Part shown: in pieces, positions 51,731 to 61,837 of the stretch
Layout: each line of letters starts with the position of its first letter
Position numbering within the stretch: position 1 is the first letter of the stretch
Assembly: GCA_050953725.1 (NCBI GenBank)
Contig: JBMNNB010000002.1
Coordinates: 1 to 64,000 of the forward strand
Origin: DTU053 sp012520115
Lineage (GTDB): Bacteria; Bacillota; Clostridia; Oscillospirales; Acutalibacteraceae
DNA length: 64,000 nt
Reading direction: 5' to 3'
The notes under the pieces: model-generated
Databases searched by the model: none
Told to the model about the DNA's origin: nothing
What the model saw: only the letters and a program-made list of their open reading frames with translations
Position numbers and translations under genes: made by a program

Positions 51731-52726
51731 ATGACAAATAAAGTAAGAAGGATTTTTGCCTTAATACTTACTCTGCTTTTGATTTTTTCTCTTTTCGGAT
51801 GCAAAAAAGAAGCCGACGGCACCACGACGGAAACTCAGGCGGTGACCCTGAAAGAATACGACAGGCAGGAGAGCATTGACAGGGTCAGGGCGGGTGAATT
51901 TGAAATCGGCATGCACAGCACCTTTGCCGCTGTCAGCGGCGGAAGGCTTTATTACCGCACTGCTTTGGGAATTGAATATGTTTCACTTGAAGGCGGCACT
52001 GCGAAGCTGCTTTATGAAAGTGATAATGTGGGCTATCTTTATCAGAGCGGCGGGAGTGTTTACTTCTTCCATAAGGATTCTGTCTTTAAGATAAACGGCG
52101 ACGAGTGCGAAAAAATCTTTGACAAGCACAGCATTAAGGATGACAGTGTAAGCTTTGACGCTATAAGCGATTTTGCCCTCTCCCCCACAAGGCTTTATGT
52201 CAAAAGCGGCCCGACTCTTATCGAGTTCAGGCATGACCTGAGGACGGTTACAAAGGTTTATAAGGATGTGGGGCGCTTTGCAATCAAGGGCAACGACATG
52301 CTCATTGTCGGCGCAGACAACAGCGAGACTCTCCGCCATTTGAGAGTAGACAAGCAGAAATACTCTGACGGGGTTATAAATCTGAGCGTGGTTTTTGAGG
52401 GCATTTACGGCTTTGAGGGCGGCTTTGTCGTTCAGACCAAGACGAACAAGCTCTACTATATAAAGCAGTGGTACGTCCTGCCGAAGTCAGTTTCCCTACC
52501 CTCAAATACTTCTGAAATCAGGGTCTTAAAGGATGGGGAGAAGCTTTATGCGGCGGTACGGACAGGCAGTGATTTCAGCCTTTACGCCATAGATGAAAAC
52601 GGCACCTCTGCCCTTAAAGCAGAGGGGATAAATGCCGAATCTGCGGGCAATCTGTCAGTTGCCGGCGGCACGCTCTATTATATTTCGAGGGAGAGCGGCA
52701 AAATAACGAGTCAGCCCCTTGATTAA
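51731..52726 (+). CDS. Lipoprotein with beta-propeller-like repeats
   Basis: The 331-residue protein has a lipoprotein signal ending at FGC (Cys about residue 24). The mature part has repeated strand pairs such as GGRLYYRTALG, GGSVYFFHKDSVF and GGTLYYISRES, as in DUF5050-type surface propellers. It probably binds something at the cell surface. It stands ahead of the TTG-start membrane protein in the same direction. Confidence 0.8.
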   Translation: MTNKVRRIFALILTLLLIFSLFGCKKEADGTTTETQAVTLKEYDRQESIDRVRAGEFEIGMHSTFAAVSGGRLYYRTALGIEYVSLEGGTAKLLYESDNVGYLYQSGGSVYFFHKDSVFKINGDECEKIFDKHSIKDDSVSFDAISDFALSPTRLYVKSGPTLIEFRHDLRTVTKVYKDVGRFAIKGNDMLIVGADNSETLRHLRVDKQKYSDGVINLSVVFEGIYGFEGGFVVQTKTNKLYYIKQWYVLPKSVSLPSNTSEIRVLKDGEKLYAAVRTGSDFSLYAIDENGTSALKAEGINAESAGNLSVAGGTLYYISRESGKITSQPLD

Positions 52727-52816
52727 GTTTTAGCTTGCGGCGCTGTCTTATTGACTTTAGTGCCTATTTAAAGTATCATTTCTTGTGTGTTCAATTTGCT
52801 TACAGGAGGCTTTGCC

Positions 52817-54118
52817 TTGAAAAAGAGTTATATAACCACGGCCATAGTTGCCTTTATTGCAGTTTTGCTGACGACTGTTTTTGTAATAGTTAAGAATAAT
52901 CTGCCCGGCCAGAATCCCTCCGTCACCGACGGTAACGGCGACAAGGTGGATGAAACGGAATATGAGGCTGCCGTCGACTTTTCGTCTGAAACGGCTTCCC
53001 CGCTTTTAAAGACTGATATTGCGGGCGTTTATTACACAATCACCACCGACGGCGTTGTTAAGTTCTACACCCTTTCCGAAAGCGGTCTTACGGAAGTTGA
53101 GGCAAGCGGAAAAAAGGAGCTTAAGGTCACCGTCAGCAACGAAAGCCTGAAGGCCACCGTCTATTACCTCAGAAAAGACGGCGTTCTGAACGGCTTCGGA
53201 CTTTTCACCGCAAATATGGATGCGAATGTGCAGATTTACGAATACGCCTTCTTTAAGGTCATCAACGTTCCCGTTATAAGCAGCGTTCCCGCCGCCTATA
53301 AAAAGAACAGCTCCGCTCTCCTTCTCATAGACACGGACAAGGAGGACTTTTACAACAATAACAAGGTGTATGAGGAGCAGTTCCTTGTGGACCTTGAGAG
53401 CGGCATCAGCAAAAGCTATCTGTACATTATGAACAGGGCAATAGACGACCGTGGCGCAGGCCGTGCGGACTATGCGATGCTGACCGACGAGGTTATTAAG
53501 GATAAGAGCGGCAGCAGTATATTATTCTTCTCCGCAAGACATTATCACCTTTATGACACCGCAAAGACCCTTGATATTTTCAAGAGCGGCGGCTCCGGCA
53601 ACAACACCGACAACAACAGGTATGTTAAGGATATACTCGGCATGTACGCCAAGAACTCCGACAAGGGCGTGATTTTCCTCGCCCACAATGCCGACAAAAC
53701 GGCGGTGGAGGTAAGGCGTTACGACGGCAAGAATATCGAAAAGCTCTATGAATTCCCCGGCAAGTACGACAGCTTCATAAGGTCAGGCGACTATCTCATT
53801 AATACCCAGAACAACACCCTTTACTCCATAATCACGGGCAAGAGCTTCTCACTTAATATCTCCGACAGCGGCTTTAAGGCGGAAATAGGCTTTATAAGCG
53901 CCGACGGCAAGAGTGTTTTCCTGCGTGGCAAGACAAGCTCCGCTCCTGCCATAGTCCTCTCTGAAATGAACGAGGACGGCAGCTTTGCTTCGAGGATTTA
54001 TTACAACGGCAGCTTTAAATACCTGACCGCACTTGACATTACCGCCGACGGCAAGTACCTCTGCACCGTGTCAGAGACCGCAGAGGGCGGAAAATACACC
54101 CTTTATCTGTTCAAATAA
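52817..54118 (+). CDS. Membrane-anchored extracytoplasmic protein, TTG start
   Basis: The 433-residue protein has one N-terminal membrane helix (about residues 4-26, TTAIVAFIAVLLTTVFVIV) and a large outside domain of repeated strands (for example GVVKFYTLSESGLTEV, ITADGKYLCTVSETAEGG). An ACAGGAGG site lies 7 nt before TTG 52817, so the ATG at 52787 is rejected. It may pair with the lipoprotein upstream. Function unknown. Confidence 0.8.
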   Translation: MKKSYITTAIVAFIAVLLTTVFVIVKNNLPGQNPSVTDGNGDKVDETEYEAAVDFSSETASPLLKTDIAGVYYTITTDGVVKFYTLSESGLTEVEASGKKELKVTVSNESLKATVYYLRKDGVLNGFGLFTANMDANVQIYEYAFFKVINVPVISSVPAAYKKNSSALLLIDTDKEDFYNNNKVYEEQFLVDLESGISKSYLYIMNRAIDDRGAGRADYAMLTDEVIKDKSGSSILFFSARHYHLYDTAKTLDIFKSGGSGNNTDNNRYVKDILGMYAKNSDKGVIFLAHNADKTAVEVRRYDGKNIEKLYEFPGKYDSFIRSGDYLINTQNNTLYSIITGKSFSLNISDSGFKAEIGFISADGKSVFLRGKTSSAPAIVLSEMNEDGSFASRIYYNGSFKYLTALDITADGKYLCTVSETAEGGKYTLYLFK

Positions 54119-54147
54119 ATCTCCGTAAAGTACCATTAATGGAACTT

Positions 54148-54180
54148 CCCCTCTGATATAATGACGTCAGAGGGGATTTT
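54148..54180 (+). terminator. Terminator of the envelope protein gene
   Basis: CCCCTCTGA and TCAGAGGGG, then ATTTTT. Confidence 0.88.
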
Positions 54181-54302
54181 TGCGCATTAATTTTCTTCTC
54201 AGTAGATTTAAGTTTTCATTCTCCTTTTCAGTTTTCATTCCTTGTTTACTCTTTTTCTTTCTTCGATTTTGCCTTTCACTTCCTTTCTTTACTTAATGCG
54301 CA
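54181..54302. repeat. 10-bp inverted repeat enclosing a polypyrimidine tract
   Basis: TGCGCATTAA (54181-54190) and its exact complement (54293-54302) flank 102 bp that are mostly C and T on the plus strand and contain AGTTTTCATTC twice. No reading frame is seen. Confidence 0.7.
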
Positions 54303-54347
54303 TAAATCCCCTGTCTGTGAACATAATCTGTTCTCCTATTTATAAAT

Positions 54348-54377
54348 GCCCCGGGTGCTCTATGCCCGGGGCGTTTT
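54348..54377 (+). terminator. GC-rich hairpin before the dockerin protein gene
   Basis: GCCCCGGG and CCCGGGGC with a GTTTTG tail. Its gene is unclear; it may isolate the polypyrimidine region from the next gene. Confidence 0.65.
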
Positions 54378-54537
54378 GTGCCGCAACAGGTCTCTTTATG
54401 TTCTGCTGATTTACACTTGAAAGCAACATGGAGCTTTTGGGCATTTTAACAAAAATTATAAAATTATTGCCATATTTTATATATTATGTTACCATTTTAC
54501 TATAAAGTATACTAATAAGAATTTTCGGAGGTGTATT

Positions 54538-57500
54538 ATGCTGAAGGTATGCAAAAAAGGTTTGTCGGTATTGCTGGCATTGGCTCTCATACTGACCCTT
54601 ATGCCGGTCTCTGTTTTGGCATCAGGGGACGTCTGGGACGGCCAGCTGCCGGCTGCAGATGAAGATGCCTCATATTCGGGAGGCTCGGGCACTAAGGACG
54701 ACCCCTTTATCATCGCAACGGCTGAAGACTTAGCGCAGCTTTCCTCAAATGTTTATTCATTCGAAGAATACAGCAAGGGAAAGCACTTTAAGCAGACGGC
54801 GGATATCGTGCTTAACAGTCCGGATGATTTCGCTACGGACGAAAACGGCATAATAACAGGCCGTGATCCTGACTCGTCACCGTACATGTGGTTGCCTATC
54901 GGCTATCCGCTATATGATGAGTACGGTTATAGCCCTTCTTTTTCGAAAGCCTTTCAGGGCAGCTACGACGGCGGCGGACATTTAGTCAGCGGAATTTATA
55001 TTGATTATATTGATGATGAGACTGTTAAGTGTAAGGGCTTATTCGGTCTTATAATGGATGCTTCTATTGAAAACATAGGCGTGGAGACATCCTACATAAG
55101 GGGTGATGACCATACAGGCGGCCTGGTCGGATACAGCGAAGTCAGCTCTGTCGAAAAAAGCTTTTTCAGAGGCACGGTTAAGGGCTACAACGATGTCGGC
55201 GGTATTGTCGGCTCGAACTACAGCGGTATTGTTTCTGACTGCTTTATGACCGGCTTTGTCTCCGGCGGCCCGCACACATCCTCTATCTTTAGTAATGCGG
55301 GCGGCATAGTCGGCGGCAACTATGACGGCATCGTGGAATACTGCAATAACACAGCCACTGTCGCCGGCGACTACAATGTCGGCGGTATTGTCGGCTCAAA
55401 CTGGACCGGAGCGGTTTTCAGATGCTATAACGCCGGAGTTGTTTACGGCAGGTATGATGCTGTCGGCGGCATATCGGGTAAAAACGAGAACGGTCTGAAT
55501 CGCAGCTGTTTCAATAAAGAAACGGTAACTGCCGACGGTTATAACGCAGGCGGTATAGCCGGTGTAATCAGCCAAGGCGCAGTGGAGGATTGCTATAATA
55601 TCTCACCTGTCACCGGTGAAGACAATGTCGGCGGCGTGGTAGGTAAGAACAGCGACGGCTGGATAAAAACCTCATATAACATAGGTAAAGCAGAAGTCGG
55701 CGATTTTGTCGGCGGCGTGGTAGGTAAGAACAGCGACGGCTGGATAAAAACCTCATATAACATAGGTAAAGCAGAAGTCGGCGATTTTGTCGGCGGCGTA
55801 CTCGGCAGAATGGACGAAGGTCATGTCGAAAGCTGCTACTATCTCGATACCTGTGTCCCCGCATACTCGAGCAGCTACGGAACTAAGCTTACAGATGAAG
55901 AGATGTGGGATGAAGAGAACTTTGCAGGCTTTGACTTTGTGAATATCTGGGCTATTGAAGACGGCTTTAATTATCCGAGGTTTATCTATGAGCTTCCTAC
56001 GGAGCTCGGCGGGGATTCGGCTGTTTGGGACGGCACTGTCGCTGAGGGCTTTGCCGGCGGTGAAGGCACAAAGAACAAACCGTACCTCATTGAGAACGCC
56101 GCACAGCTTGCTTACTTTGCCAAGACCGTAAACGAAGGCAACAGCTATGCCGGTAAATACATAAAGCTTGATAATGAAATTATTCTTAACAGAAAAGATG
56201 TTCCGAACTGGACCTTAAATGCTTCGCCGTGGACGCCTATCGGCGCAGATAGCCCCTTTGAAGGCTATTTTGACGGCGACGACTACACGATTCGAGGCGT
56301 ATATATTGACTCTGTACGCTTCAACCTGGGCATATTCGGACAAAACAAGGGAACTGTTGTCAATCTCGGCGTGGAGCCCTACTATTTCCGCGGCTATTTC
56401 AATGTGGCAGCCGTGGTTGCCCACAATGACGGCGGCCTTGTGGATAATAGCTATAATCTCGGCGATATTTACGGATGCGTGTTTATCGGCGGCGTGGTCG
56501 GCTTAAACGAGGAGGGCACCGTCAGATACTGCTATAACGAAGGTGCGGTCTTCGGTTATGAGATTTCCGGCGGCGTTGTCGGCGCCAATGACGAAGGCAT
56601 TGTGACAGACTGCTATAACAGCGGCGCAGTCGGCGGCGACTGGGGAGTCGGCGGCGTAGCCGGTTATACCTCAAACGGCACATTGCGTGAAAGCTATAAT
56701 ATGGGCGATGTTTCGGCAGCTTACAGAGTCGGCGGCGTTGTCGGCACCAATGACGAAGGCATTGTGACAGACTGCTATAACCTCGGTGCCGTATCGGGTT
56801 ACAGTACTGTCGGAGGCATATTCGGTTACAGTTACCTCAGCCGCACGGACAGCTGCTACAACAGAGGCACCGTTACGGCAAGTGATGATTTCGGCGGCAT
56901 AGCAGGTCACAACGAAGCAAGTACGTTAGTAAACTGCTATTACCTCGATACAACTGTCTCAGACCCCACTAATGACTTTGGCAAAGCGCTGACTGAGGCT
57001 CAAATGCTGCAGAAAGACAGCTACGAGGGCTTTGACTTTGAGGCAATCTGGGATATCGGCCCTGAAGCCGATTACCCATATCCGACTCTGCGTAATTTGA
57101 CAGTCACTCCCGCAGAGCCGATTGCGGTTACGGGCGGGTACGGGCTAAGCCTTAACAAATCCTCGCTCACACTGAAGACAGGCAAAACGGGTACCTTGAC
57201 CGCAATTATCGAACCCGCAGACGCCACTGACAAGGCTGTCAGATGGACCTCAAGCAGAAGCTCGATTGCAACCGTGGACAAAAACGGCGTCGTTACCGCA
57301 TTGAGGCCCGGAACGGTTACTATCAAGGTGACAACGGTTGACGGCGGCTTCTCTGCCACCTGCACAGTGAAGGTTGAGCCCGTGAAGGTAACGGGCATAA
57401 GCCCTGACAAACCTTCTTTTACCCTGAAGGCTGGCGAGACGGGTACACTTACGGCAATTGTTAAGCCCGCAGACGCCTTCAGCAAGGATGTCCTCTGGCT

Positions 57501-58059
57501 TACAAGCGATTACACCGTAGCTGAGGTCAGCCCGCAGGGCGTGGTAAGGGCTTTAAAGGCAGGAACGGCAATAATCAGCGCAACCACCGTTGACGGCGGC
57601 TATACCGCTTACTTCACGGTCACGGTCACTCAGGACAACATCGCAGTTAAGCCGGGTTCAAGCTACGGAACAAACAAGCACGACACGATTCTCTACAATG
57701 TCAGTCCCGGCACCACGGTCAACGAACTGCTTAATAACCTTGCGGGCGGCAGCTTTGAGGTCAGAAACGCCAAAGGAGAGAAGCTCTCTGGCAACGCTGT
57801 AATAGGCACCGGCGCTGTGGTCAATCTGATTGCCGACGGAAAGGTAATCGACTCGCTTCTGATTTCCGTACGGGGCGATATTGACGGCGACGGCAAGGTC
57901 ACTGCGGCAGACGCAAGGCTGGTATTAAGGCATGTGGCAAAGCTACAAACCTTAAGCGAGCTTGAGATGCACTCTGCCGACATCGACGGCGAGTCATGCA
58001 TTAAAGCCGCAGACGCAAGACTTATCCTTCGTGCCGCTGCAAAGCTTGAGACACTGTAA
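54538..58059 (+). CDS. Large secreted protein with GLUG repeats, two BIG2 domains and dockerin
   Basis: The 1173-residue protein has a signal peptide (to about residue 29), two blocks of GLUG-like repeats (about 165-465 and 590-860; units such as GGIVGSNYSGIV and CYNxG), two BIG2 domains (about 875-1045), a linker, and a C-terminal type I dockerin (about 1105-1173; GDIDGDGKVTAADARLVLRH and ADIDGESCIKAADARLILRA). The dockerin should tether it to a cohesin on a scaffold or the cell surface. It is probably an adhesin. TCGGAGG precedes the ATG. Confidence 0.93.
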   Translation: MLKVCKKGLSVLLALALILTLMPVSVLASGDVWDGQLPAADEDASYSGGSGTKDDPFIIATAEDLAQLSSNVYSFEEYSKGKHFKQTADIVLNSPDDFATDENGIITGRDPDSSPYMWLPIGYPLYDEYGYSPSFSKAFQGSYDGGGHLVSGIYIDYIDDETVKCKGLFGLIMDASIENIGVETSYIRGDDHTGGLVGYSEVSSVEKSFFRGTVKGYNDVGGIVGSNYSGIVSDCFMTGFVSGGPHTSSIFSNAGGIVGGNYDGIVEYCNNTATVAGDYNVGGIVGSNWTGAVFRCYNAGVVYGRYDAVGGISGKNENGLNRSCFNKETVTADGYNAGGIAGVISQGAVEDCYNISPVTGEDNVGGVVGKNSDGWIKTSYNIGKAEVGDFVGGVVGKNSDGWIKTSYNIGKAEVGDFVGGVLGRMDEGHVESCYYLDTCVPAYSSSYGTKLTDEEMWDEENFAGFDFVNIWAIEDGFNYPRFIYELPTELGGDSAVWDGTVAEGFAGGEGTKNKPYLIENAAQLAYFAKTVNEGNSYAGKYIKLDNEIILNRKDVPNWTLNASPWTPIGADSPFEGYFDGDDYTIRGVYIDSVRFNLGIFGQNKGTVVNLGVEPYYFRGYFNVAAVVAHNDGGLVDNSYNLGDIYGCVFIGGVVGLNEEGTVRYCYNEGAVFGYEISGGVVGANDEGIVTDCYNSGAVGGDWGVGGVAGYTSNGTLRESYNMGDVSAAYRVGGVVGTNDEGIVTDCYNLGAVSGYSTVGGIFGYSYLSRTDSCYNRGTVTASDDFGGIAGHNEASTLVNCYYLDTTVSDPTNDFGKALTEAQMLQKDSYEGFDFEAIWDIGPEADYPYPTLRNLTVTPAEPIAVTGGYGLSLNKSSLTLKTGKTGTLTAIIEPADATDKAVRWTSSRSSIATVDKNGVVTALRPGTVTIKVTTVDGGFSATCTVKVEPVKVTGISPDKPSFTLKAGETGTLTAIVKPADAFSKDVLWLTSDYTVAEVSPQGVVRALKAGTAIISATTVDGGYTAYFTVTVTQDNIAVKPGSSYGTNKHDTILYNVSPGTTVNELLNNLAGGSFEVRNAKGEKLSGNAVIGTGAVVNLIADGKVIDSLLISVRGDIDGDGKVTAADARLVLRHVAKLQTLSELEMHSADIDGESCIKAADARLILRAAAKLETL
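55627..55788 (+). repeat. Perfect 81-bp tandem duplication in the GLUG region
   Basis: Two identical 81-bp units encode 27 residues each (GGVVGKNSDGWIKTSYNIGK and the following short stretch). Nucleotide identity shows a recent copy event; neighbouring repeats are far more diverged. Confidence 0.93.
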
Positions 58060-58078
58060 AGACAGGTTCAATACAAAT

Positions 58079-58112
58079 AAAAAAGAGTACAGAGAAATCT
58101 GTACTCTTTTGC
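58079..58112. terminator. Terminator between convergent dockerin gene and clpX
   Basis: AAAAGAGTACAG and CTGTACTCTTTT pair around AGAAAT, usable on both strands. Confidence 0.9.
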
Positions 58113-58154
58113 TTTTATTCAGGTTGGTATTCGCAGGTTCGCAAGCGATATGCT

Positions 58155-59456
58155 TTAGCCGGCGGTGCGGGGGTTGCTGCCCTGCGCTGCCTTATCGGCT
58201 GCCTTTGAGGGGTTGCGCTCGATAAGCGGCGGTACGCCCTCCCTGACTGTTGCCTCGTTTATCACTATCCGCTCGATTGTGGGGTCGGCGGGGGCTTCAA
58301 ACATCACCGAAAGCAGGGTTTTCTCCATAATGGCTCTGAGTCCCCTGGCTCCGGTCTTTTTCTCAAGCGACAAATCAGCCATTGCATATAGCGCCGCCTC
58401 GTCGAACTGGAGGTCCACATCGTCCATTGCCAGAAGGCTCTTATACTGCTTGACGAGGGCGTTTTTCGGCTCGGTCAGAATTCTTACAAGTGCCTCCTTG
58501 TCGAGGGCGTCGAGGGTGGCGACCACCGAAAGACGACCCACAAGCTCCGGTATGAGGCCGAATTTGACAAGGTCCTGGGGGATTACCTGCGAGATTACCT
58601 GCGAGAACTCGAAGTCCTTCTTGGACTTGATGCTTGCTTCAAAGCCGAGGGCAGAGCTGCCCATACGCTTCTCAATTATTTTTTCGATTCCGTCAAAGGC
58701 TCCGCCGCAGATAAACAGGATGTTCGTGGTATCTATCTGTATGAACTCCTGCTGAGGGTGCTTTCTGCCGCCCTGCGGGGGTACGTTGGAGATAGTGCCC
58801 TCGAGTATTTTAAGGAGAGCCTGCTGAACACCCTCTCCGCTGACATCCCTTGTGATTGAGGCGTTCTCGGACTTTCTTGCTATTTTATCGATTTCATCGA
58901 TATAGATAATGCCCTTTTCCGCCCTCTCCACATCATAGTCTGCGGTCTGGATGAGCCTTAAAAGAATATTCTCAACATCCTCGCCCACATAGCCCGCTTC
59001 GGTCAGTGTCGTGGCGTCGGCAATGGCAAAGGGGACGTCGAGGATTCTTGCAAGGGTCTGAGCAAGCATTGTCTTGCCCACGCCCGTGGGACCGAGCAGA
59101 AGCACATTGCTCTTTTGCACGTCGGCTTCCATTTTTGCCTTGTAATATACCCTCTTGTAGTGGTTGTAAACCGCTACCGCAAGGGTTTTCTTTGCCTGTT
59201 CCTGGCCTATGACATACTCGTCAAGCCTCTGCTTGATTTCGTGGGGCTTGGGCAGGATTTTTGCTTCGGGCTTCTGGCCGCCCCGTCTTCTGCCGACTGC
59301 AGGTTCCTCGTTGTGCACGATTGAATTGCAGAGCTCTATGCACTCGTTGCATATAAAGACATTGGGGCCGGCTATGATACGCTCAACATGCTCCTGCGGC
59401 TTGCCGCAGAACGAGCATCTGATTTCCTTTTCCCTTCCGTCATCGTTCCTTGCCAA
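58155..59456 (-). CDS. clpX: ATP-dependent Clp protease ATP-binding subunit ClpX
   Basis: The 433-residue unfoldase feeds proteins to ClpP. It has the zinc-binding N-domain (CSFCGKPQ, CNECIELC), Walker A GPTGVGKT, Walker B IIYIDEIDKIARKS, and the ClpP-contact IGF-like loop region. The start is TTG 59456, 7 nt after AGGAGTG; the ATG at 59492 has no site. It is last in the tig-clpP-clpX cluster. Confidence 0.97.
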   Translation of the reverse strand: MARNDDGREKEIRCSFCGKPQEHVERIIAGPNVFICNECIELCNSIVHNEEPAVGRRRGGQKPEAKILPKPHEIKQRLDEYVIGQEQAKKTLAVAVYNHYKRVYYKAKMEADVQKSNVLLLGPTGVGKTMLAQTLARILDVPFAIADATTLTEAGYVGEDVENILLRLIQTADYDVERAEKGIIYIDEIDKIARKSENASITRDVSGEGVQQALLKILEGTISNVPPQGGRKHPQQEFIQIDTTNILFICGGAFDGIEKIIEKRMGSSALGFEASIKSKKDFEFSQVISQVIPQDLVKFGLIPELVGRLSVVATLDALDKEALVRILTEPKNALVKQYKSLLAMDDVDLQFDEAALYAMADLSLEKKTGARGLRAIMEKTLLSVMFEAPADPTIERIVINEATVREGVPPLIERNPSKAADKAAQGSNPRTAG

Positions 59457-59554
59457 AAAATCACACTCCTGTATGCTGCATATAAGCAGCACTGAGAAAA
59501 ATCATATAAATTGTCGTTTAAATTCGATATTTGTGTTTTATTCTTTAGTGTTTA

Positions 59555-59592
59555 AATGCGGGAGCGGTCGTTAAACGCCGTTTTCCCGCATT
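59555..59592 (-). terminator. Hairpin between clpP and clpX
   Basis: AATGCGGGA and TCCCGCATT with an inner CGGTCGTT/AACGCCG stem; the T-tail is weak, so some read-through into clpX is likely. Confidence 0.45.
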
Positions 59593-59629
59593 CATTATAA
59601 CATTTAATTTTGCTTTTTCTGTGACAAAG

Positions 59630-60214
59630 TTATGCCCTCTTTGTGATAACCTTGTCAATGATGCCGTAGTCGCAGGCCTCCTGAGCGGTCATGAAGAAAT
59701 CTCTGTCCGTATCCCTTGCGATGACCTCGAGGGGCTGACCCGTCTTCTCGGAGAGGATTCTGTTAAGAGTCTCCCTCGTCTTTAATATATGGTCTGCGGC
59801 AATCTTGATGTCGGTTGCCTGACCACGGGCGCCGCCGAGGGGCTGATGAATCATAACCTCGCTGTTCGGCAGGGCAAAGCGCTTGCCCTTTGCGCCGGCT
59901 GCAAGCAGGAAGGCACCCATGCTGGCTGCCATGCCTATGCAGATGGTTGAAACATCGCACTTGATGTACTGCATTGTATCATAAATTGCAAGTCCTGCGG
60001 AAACTGAGCCGCCGGGGCTGTTGATATAGAAGCTGATATCCTTCTCGGAGTCCTGTCCCTCAAGGAAAAGAAGCTGGGCGACAATAAGACTTGCGGTGAC
60101 GTCGTTGACCTCTTCGGAGAGGACGACGATTCTGTCATTCAGAAGCCTTGAGAATATGTCGTACGCTCTTTCGCCTCGATTTGTCTGTTCTATTACGGTT
60201 GGAACAAGTGCCAT
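59630..60214 (-). CDS. clpP: ATP-dependent Clp protease proteolytic subunit ClpP
   Basis: The 194-residue serine protease has the catalytic Ser in GMAASMGAFLL and His in MIHQPLGG; the C-terminal Asp is in the ARDTDRDFFM block. The start MALVPTVIEQTNRGERAYD is standard, with AGGAGG upstream. Confidence 0.98.
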   Translation of the reverse strand: MALVPTVIEQTNRGERAYDIFSRLLNDRIVVLSEEVNDVTASLIVAQLLFLEGQDSEKDISFYINSPGGSVSAGLAIYDTMQYIKCDVSTICIGMAASMGAFLLAAGAKGKRFALPNSEVMIHQPLGGARGQATDIKIAADHILKTRETLNRILSEKTGQPLEVIARDTDRDFFMTAQEACDYGIIDKVITKRA

Positions 60215-60337
60215 AATACTTCCTCCTTTACTACCCTGTGATATTATTGGCTTAAATAAATATTCTAATCACAAAGGCTTTATTCGCCGCAATTTAATTA
60301 TATCATATTTTTGTCGAAAAGTGATGCTTTCAGAGGA

Positions 60338-61735
60338 TTATTCTGCGTCCTCTGCCTTGGGCTCTGCCTTCTCGGCCTTCTTAGTGGTCTTTTTTGCGGT
60401 CTTCTTTGCGGGCTTTGCGGGCTTTGCGGGCTTTTCTTCCTTAGTCTCTTCCTCTGCCTCGGTTGCGACTGCTGAGGCTATGACAAGGTCCATTGCCTTC
60501 TTAGCGGAGATGTCCTTCTTAAGTCCCTCTTCGCTGATTGCCTTCTTGATTGTGTCAACATCAACCTTATAGGCCTCGGCAAAGCGGTCATACTCAGCCT
60601 TCAGGTCGTCCTCGGTGACCTCGATATTCTCAAGCTCGGCAATCTTCTCAACGGCAAGGCGCAGCTTGACGTCACGCTCTGCCCTGTCCTTATAGCCGTC
60701 TCTCATGGTCTTCATGTCAAGGCCGGTATACTGAAGGTAGGTGTTCATATCAAGACCCTGCATCTGCATGCGGTATGAGAAGTCGTTGATGATGTCATCA
60801 AGGGCTGCCTCTACCATAACGGGGGGAATCTCTGCGTTTACGGAGTCTGCAAGCTTGTCGAGAAGCTGGGTCTCAAAGTTTCTCTGGGCCTCTGCTTCCT
60901 TGCCTGCTCTGATTTCGTCCTCTATGCTCTTTTTGAGCTCGTCGAGGGTGTCAAATTCGCTGACGTCCTTTGCAAACTCGTCGTCGAGTGCGGGAAGCTC
61001 CTTAACCTTGATTTCATGAAGGACTACCTTGAATACTGCGTCCTTGCCCGCAAGCTCCTGAGCATATTCCTCCGGGAACTTAACGTTTACGTCGAAGGCG
61101 TCGCCTGCGTTGTGGCCGACAATCTGCTCCTCAAAGCCGGGGATGAACTGACCGGAGCCGAGTGTCAGGTCGTATTTTTCGGCCTTGCCGCCTTCAAAGG
61201 GCTTGCCGTCGGTGAAGCCTTCAAAATCGATAACAGCGATGTCGCCGTTCTGAGCGGGTCTGTCCTCAACGGTGAGGATTCTTGCGTTGTCCTCGAGCAT
61301 GTGGTTGAGTCTGTGCTCAACCTCGTCAGCCTCGACGGTTACGGCATTCTTAACAGCGGTAAGGCCCTTGTACTCGCCGATTTCAACCTCGGGCTTTACA
61401 TAAACCTTCAGTGAAAGCTCAAAGCCCTCTTTGCTGACGGTCTTGATTTCAAAATCAAAGGGCTGGCCGACAGCGTCAATAGCCGCCTCTTCGACAGCCG
61501 CTGCATAAAGCTCGGGGAATACTTCGTCAATAGCATCATCATAGAAAATGCTCTCGCCGTAGTATTTTTCGATGAATGCCTTCGGAGCCTTGCCCTTGCG
61601 GAAGCCCGGTACCGTTATATTTTCCTTCTGCTTTTCATATGCCTTCTGAAGGGCGGCGCCGAAGCGCTCCTTATCACAGGTAAGCTCAAGGGTATAAAGG
61701 TTTGTATCTGTTTTCTGTGCGGATTTTAAACTCAT
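60338..61735 (-). CDS. tig: Trigger factor
   Basis: The 465-residue ribosome-bound chaperone has the N-terminal ribosome signature VPGFRKGKAP (about residue 42-52), the FKBP-type isomerase domain (about 155-240; GDIAVIDFEGF) and the helical C-terminal arms. An added Lys/Ala/Pro/Glu-rich tail (about 425-465) is longer than usual. It is first in the tig-clpP-clpX cluster. Confidence 0.97.
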   Translation of the reverse strand: MSLKSAQKTDTNLYTLELTCDKERFGAALQKAYEKQKENITVPGFRKGKAPKAFIEKYYGESIFYDDAIDEVFPELYAAAVEEAAIDAVGQPFDFEIKTVSKEGFELSLKVYVKPEVEIGEYKGLTAVKNAVTVEADEVEHRLNHMLEDNARILTVEDRPAQNGDIAVIDFEGFTDGKPFEGGKAEKYDLTLGSGQFIPGFEEQIVGHNAGDAFDVNVKFPEEYAQELAGKDAVFKVVLHEIKVKELPALDDEFAKDVSEFDTLDELKKSIEDEIRAGKEAEAQRNFETQLLDKLADSVNAEIPPVMVEAALDDIINDFSYRMQMQGLDMNTYLQYTGLDMKTMRDGYKDRAERDVKLRLAVEKIAELENIEVTEDDLKAEYDRFAEAYKVDVDTIKKAISEEGLKKDISAKKAMDLVIASAVATEAEEETKEEKPAKPAKPAKKTAKKTTKKAEKAEPKAEDAE

Positions 61736-61837
61736 TTCTTATCCTCCATTGGGTGTCTATTAAATATTACAAAATAAACCGATTAATTATATCAAAAGAG
61801 AGAGCATTTTTCTATACTTTTCTCAAATTTCTCTGAA

